Assembly: GCA_023301015.1 (NCBI GenBank)
Contig: JALZVI010000102.1
Span: 1 to 7,006, forward strand
Origin: Rickettsiales bacterium
GTDB lineage: Bacteria > Pseudomonadota > Alphaproteobacteria > Rickettsiales > 21-14-0-20-44-7
Length of the DNA: 7,006 bases
Reading direction: 5' to 3'
The notes under the pieces are model-generated. The model was given only the letters and a program-made list of their open reading frames with translations, was not told the origin of the DNA and made no database searches. The translations under genes and the position numbers were made by a program. This document shows positions 1 to 4,200 of this stretch, one piece after another. Numbering within the stretch: position 1 is the stretch's first letter; every line of letters starts with the position of its first letter.

Positions 1-1043
1 GTTTCATCGGCTACGATAAACGCTGGAAGATCACGGTTTTCCCACTTTAGTACATAGGCAGTTCCCTGGGCATGCATTCTTGCTGTACGTCCATTTCTAT
101 GTGTGAATTCTTCAATTCTAGGAGGTAGTTCATAGTGAATGATGAAATCCATTTCAGGAACATCAATACCTCTTGCCGCCAGATCAGTAGCTAGTAATAC
201 CCTATGTGTACCATTTCTGAATTTAATAAGCGCACGTTCTCTATCAATCTGCTCTAGTCCACCATAGAAGCAAGCATGATCGATGTCATTATCATCTAGG
301 TAATTACTTACAGTATTAATACTGTCTTTGAAGTTGCAGAATACAATTCCACTCTGTGCCTTTATGGACTTAAGTAGTTTAGTAAGCGTCTCTAGTTTAT
401 CTCTTGATGAAGCGACGACGGATTTCACTTTTAATTTTTCTTTCTCTTCATTATTAAAATTAATGTGTATTGGGTTTTTAAGATTTAGAAAATCGGGAAA
501 CTCAATATTTGAAGTGGCAGACGTTAATACTTTTTTCTTAAGAGAGGGAAGCTCGTATATGATTTCCTTCATCTCTCTCTCAAAACCAACTTGCAGTATC
601 TTGTCAAATTCATCAAGAACGATAGTTTCTATAGATGAGGTATCGATGACGCCGCTTCTCATATGATCGGCAACTCTACCTGGTGTCCCCACAAGAATAC
701 TGGGAGAATGCTTGAGTTCGACTTTATCTTTTGAGCTAGATCTACCGCCATATACGGCATTGACTTTGTAGCCACTTCCCATCTCTCTAGTAACTTGCTC
801 TATCTGTATTGCTAATTCCCTTGAAGGTGCAAGTATTAGGATCTGTATCCCTGTTAAGTCAGGTTTCAATTCTGCTATGAGGGGAAGTAGAAAGGCAAGT
901 GTTTTTCCGGTACCGGTATGTGAAACTAAGACGACCTCATTGTTTTTACTTATTACCTCTTGTGCTTCTAATTGCATAGGGTTAAGCGCATCAATTCCTA
1001 ACTTCTGAAGTATCGCGTCTTTATCTTTTTGGTTTTCTGCCAT
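1..1043 (-). CDS. DEAD-box RNA helicase, DEFD variant (3' end beyond window)
   Basis: This is a cytoplasmic ATP-dependent RNA helicase of superfamily 2, expected to unwind or remodel RNA in ribosome assembly or mRNA turnover. Translation from the ATG at 1043-1041 gives 347 residues with no stop before the edge. All core motifs appear in order: Q-motif Gln24 (NPMQ); motif I SHTGTGKT at 41-48; Ia PSREL at 73-77; Ib TPGR at 120-123; motif II DEFD at 144-147; motif III SAT at 175-177; motif IV region IVFCNF at 233-238; motif V ATDLAARGIDVP at 285-296; motif VI HRNGRTAR at 315-322. Both RecA-like lobes are therefore nearly complete, and only the C-terminal tail is missing. Motif II has Phe for the usual Ala but keeps the acidic residues; from memory this is common in Bacteroidota DbpA/RhlE-like helicases. 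The start is firm: the frame upstream reaches a TAG at 1121-1119 with no other ATG. There is no Shine-Dalgarno sequence. The exact subfamily cannot be fixed without the C-terminal domain. Confidence 0.95.
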   Translation of the reverse strand, partial: MAENQKDKDAILQKLGIDALNPMQLEAQEVISKNNEVVLVSHTGTGKTLAFLLPLIAELKPDLTGIQILILAPSRELAIQIEQVTREMGSGYKVNAVYGGRSSSKDKVELKHSPSILVGTPGRVADHMRSGVIDTSSIETIVLDEFDKILQVGFEREMKEIIYELPSLKKKVLTSATSNIEFPDFLNLKNPIHINFNNEEKEKLKVKSVVASSRDKLETLTKLLKSIKAQSGIVFCNFKDSINTVSNYLDDNDIDHACFYGGLEQIDRERALIKFRNGTHRVLLATDLAARGIDVPEMDFIIHYELPPRIEEFTHRNGRTARMHAQGTAYVLKWENRDLPAFIVADE

Positions 1044-1096
1044 GGAGGGTAAAGGTAAAAAATAGTAGCAGTGTTGTGAACGAAGGTGGATCTTAA

Positions 1097-1110
1097 TTCA
1101 TTTTAATGAA
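1097..1110. repeat. 14-bp inverted repeat in the helicase leader
   Basis: TTCATT and AATGAA form perfect 6-base arms around a TT spacer, 53 bases upstream of the helicase start codon. It could be an operator half-site pair or a weak RNA hairpin in the 5' leader. It is AT-only except for one C/G pair, so a chance palindrome in AT-rich DNA is a real alternative. Confidence 0.35.
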
Positions 1111-1112
1111 AT

Positions 1113-1121
1113 CAAACTCTA
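1113..1121 (-). promoter_or_regulatory. possible Bacteroidota-type -7 element for the helicase
   Basis: The minus strand reads TAGAGTTTG about 70 bases upstream of the helicase ATG. This resembles the Bacteroidota -7 consensus TAnnTTTG but has three bases, not two, between TA and TTTG. I found no clear -33 TTG at the expected distance upstream. The position, between the upstream terminator and the start codon, is right for a promoter, but the match is weak. Confidence 0.2.
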
Positions 1122-1150
1122 ATAGAATAGAAGATCTGTTGTATATAAAT

Positions 1151-1182
1151 AAAAAAGGCTGCCTTTTTGGGGACAGCCTTTT
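1151..1182 (-). terminator. rho-independent terminator of the giant surface-protein gene
   Basis: On the minus-strand transcript a 9-bp stem forms between bases 1182-1174 and 1161-1153 (AAAAGGCTG with CAGCCTTTT). Two further G-C pairs (1171-1172 with 1163-1162) can form past a single bulged base, closing a 7-base loop. The stem runs into a U tract from the six A bases at 1151-1156. It starts 23 bases after the TAG of the large gene and lies before the helicase start, so it should separate the two transcription units. In the opposite direction the U tract is only four bases long, so termination there would be weaker. Confidence 0.88.
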
Positions 1183-1205
1183 AGTAAACTATGATTTGAT
1201 TTTAG

Positions 1206-4200
1206 CTATCTGAGAACTGTTATGTCATCAGAGAAAATCTCCGTTCTTCCACTTGTATACAAAATCTCAATAATGTAGACATATACACCTTGTTCAACTT
1301 GGTCGCCTATATTATCCCATCTACCGTTCCACCCGAAACTAGGATCGTTAGGTGAGTGACTAGGTTCGGCTACAAATACTCTGTTACCCCATCTATCATA
1401 GATGGCCATACTATTTACACTTTCAATAAATTCATCAGACTGAACAAAGAATATTTCATCTCCTGTACCATTAGGGGTAAAGATATTTGGAAGATATATG
1501 TCTTCAACTATTTTTTCTCTTATTGTTGCACAAGACATAGCCTCACAACCATTAATGTCTACGACTGTTACACAATATTCTGCAAATATTTCAGGGTTTA
1601 CTTCAACTTGAAAACAAGCTAGTACACCACCAGAACAGAATTCTATACCATTTTCAGTCCAAGTTATAAGTGCTATTGAATCAGTGCTTATTGTAGTAGT
1701 TGCTGTTAATGTATATACTTCCGGCCCTTGATCAACATCTCTGTTGTCTCCAGCGTCTACTTCCAATAAGATAGGATCTATAATTGTAAATGTCTGAGCA
1801 CTAGGGCATCCATTTCCATCTACTACGGTAAGGGTATATTGTCCGGGGGCTAGATTTTCAAAAACTGTCTCAGTAATAAATGTTGCACCACCATCGATTG
1901 AATATTGATAGTTATTATCACCTCCACTTGTTCCTACAATAAGCAAGGTGCCAAATCCACCATTACAAGGGGGATTATCTACCATCACATCAACATCGAT
2001 TGCTGGTGAATCACTCTGTATTGTAACTTCATCAATTGCGTTACAACCCGTAATTGTATTCGTAACTTCTAATGTATATACACCAGGTATATTTACTTCA
2101 GGATTTGCTGATGTAGGATTTTGTATAGTTACACCTGATTCATGAGACCATAAATACGTAATATTGTTACCTACACTAGATGTTCCGCCTAAGGTTGCTT
2201 TTTCTTCACAACTAATAGTTTGATCAATTCCTGCATCCGCTAATGGCGCTTCATTTATTGTAACAGTAAGAGGTGTTGATACATCAGGACAAACCCCTTC
2301 TGGATCTGATACGACATAATTAAAGTCTATCGCCTCCTCTGGTGTATTGAGAGGAGTGATAGCCTGGCTTGTCGTATTTATAGCAGGATTGGTTGATGTG
2401 TATACCCATTCCCCGCCAAGGGTTTCATCTTGAATCTGATCTTGTAGCATGTATATATCTTCATCGTCATTACATAATACGAGATCTGTTGCTATTCCTG
2501 AGGAAAATGACTCAGTAGCCACGATAACCAGTTCTATTTCTGAGAAAGGGTCGCATGTGGCGCCTCCATTGTCATCTGGAGTATAACGCAATGTGTAAGT
2601 ACCAGCTTCAAGCCCATCAGTGTTCAATTCACCGTTTTGGATATTAACTGGACTTGGTCCGGCTTCGACAGTCCATTGTCCTGGTGTAATTAAGTCATCT
2701 TCAATAGTAGCTAAAAGTAGAATATCATTATTACATATTGGATCTGGTTCAGTAATAAGAATGTTAGGGCAAGCACAATCTCTTATTGATACAGTAATAA
2801 GGTGTTGGTCAGGCATACAAGGCATAATCGAGGATGCATTCTGTGTGAAAGTAAACACAAATTCATCCATAGGATTAGTGCCATCAAAACATACTAGAGT
2901 AGGGTCGTTTACGGCATCGCCAGCTGGGTCTGTCCAAGAACCAGCAGTGTTGGAAACAGCTTCACTTAAGTTGACACAATGGTCTATGTTTCCTGTAGCC
3001 AATACATTACAAGCTGATAAACTATTTGTGACACTGTATTCTGGGTCTAGGGTAATGTTTATCCAAAAAATTTCTTGCTTCGGACAACCATCAGGTAAAA
3101 TATTTGGAAGATAGTGGAATTGATACCTGCCATCTAGTCCCGCTGTATTAAAAGTAGAATCATTTTCTATTGTTGCGTCTGGTGTTCCCGTAATAAAATT
3201 CCATATACCGCCACCAACAATTTCTGGGTTATTAATCAGTTGATTTAAATTGTATAAACCTTCTGAACTACAAAGATCGTCTGGCGTATTCCTATCTATA
3301 ACTGGACAGTTACAATTCCTAACTTCTACTTTAAGTATGTATGTCTCATCATCACAAGGGGGATTATTTTCTGATACTGCCGTATAGGTAAAATCATATA
3401 TTGCAGGAAATACATCCGTAAAGAATAACTCATTAGGATTGTCAATGACTCCACCATTAAACATAGGTTCTGCTGTCCAGAATCCTGTTCCATCATTTGT
3501 TACATAATCATCTAGATCTATGAACTCAGGAAAATTAGTAAGCACAGAGCCATTACATACTCTTACATTGGAGCCTTCTACATCTGCAACTGGTGGATCT
3601 AGAATCTCGATATCCCCAGAAACTTCATTGGTACATGTACTGCCTTGTGAAACGGTTAATCTATATGTCACTGAGTATGTCCCGGGTGCAGCATCTTGAG
3701 GATCAAACTCTTGACCTACTAATGGACCCACTGGGTCAATAAACCAGTTTCCTGCTAATCCTTCAGGATTAGTAAGGTAATCTGTTAGTATAATTTTGTC
3801 TTGATTAGAACACAATGAATCTAGAATAGTAGGCAATGATAAATCAGGGCAACTGCAGTCTCTTATTCTTATCTCTACAGGCATTCTCTGATATACACAT
3901 ACAGAACCTGGATCCACTAGTGTATAATAGAATTTGTATTTATCTCCTGCTACTAACCCTTCCAGATTAACAATATTGTCGGAATCAATTGGTGTATCTA
4001 TTATATTGTCACTTGTCCATATGCCAGTAGTTGAACCTGAGACAATTAAAGTATCTAGGTCAACCATGCTAGGTCCAGCGATAGAAATTTGATTACAAGC
4101 AGATGTGTTGATAACAAGATCAGCTGTAAGTTCTGTGTAAACGGTAAAATTAATTGTTGAGTCTATAGGACAAGTGCCAGAGAGATTATCTAATGTAAAT

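Noticed and set aside
328..666. Plus-strand open frame of 112 codons
   Set aside because: It is opposite the helicase core (motif II to motif IV), whose motifs are unmistakable on the minus strand.
1206..1505. Type A T9SS sorting domain (Por secretion tail)
   Set aside because: The FTPNG, IYDRWGNRVF and WNGRWD motifs fit the CHU_C (type B) family rather than the shorter type A tail.
2620..3114. Plus-strand open frame of 164 codons
   Set aside because: It lies wholly opposite modules B3 and A4 of the giant protein, which read continuously with clear repeat structure. The plus-strand translation has no recognisable motif. It is an antisense shadow.
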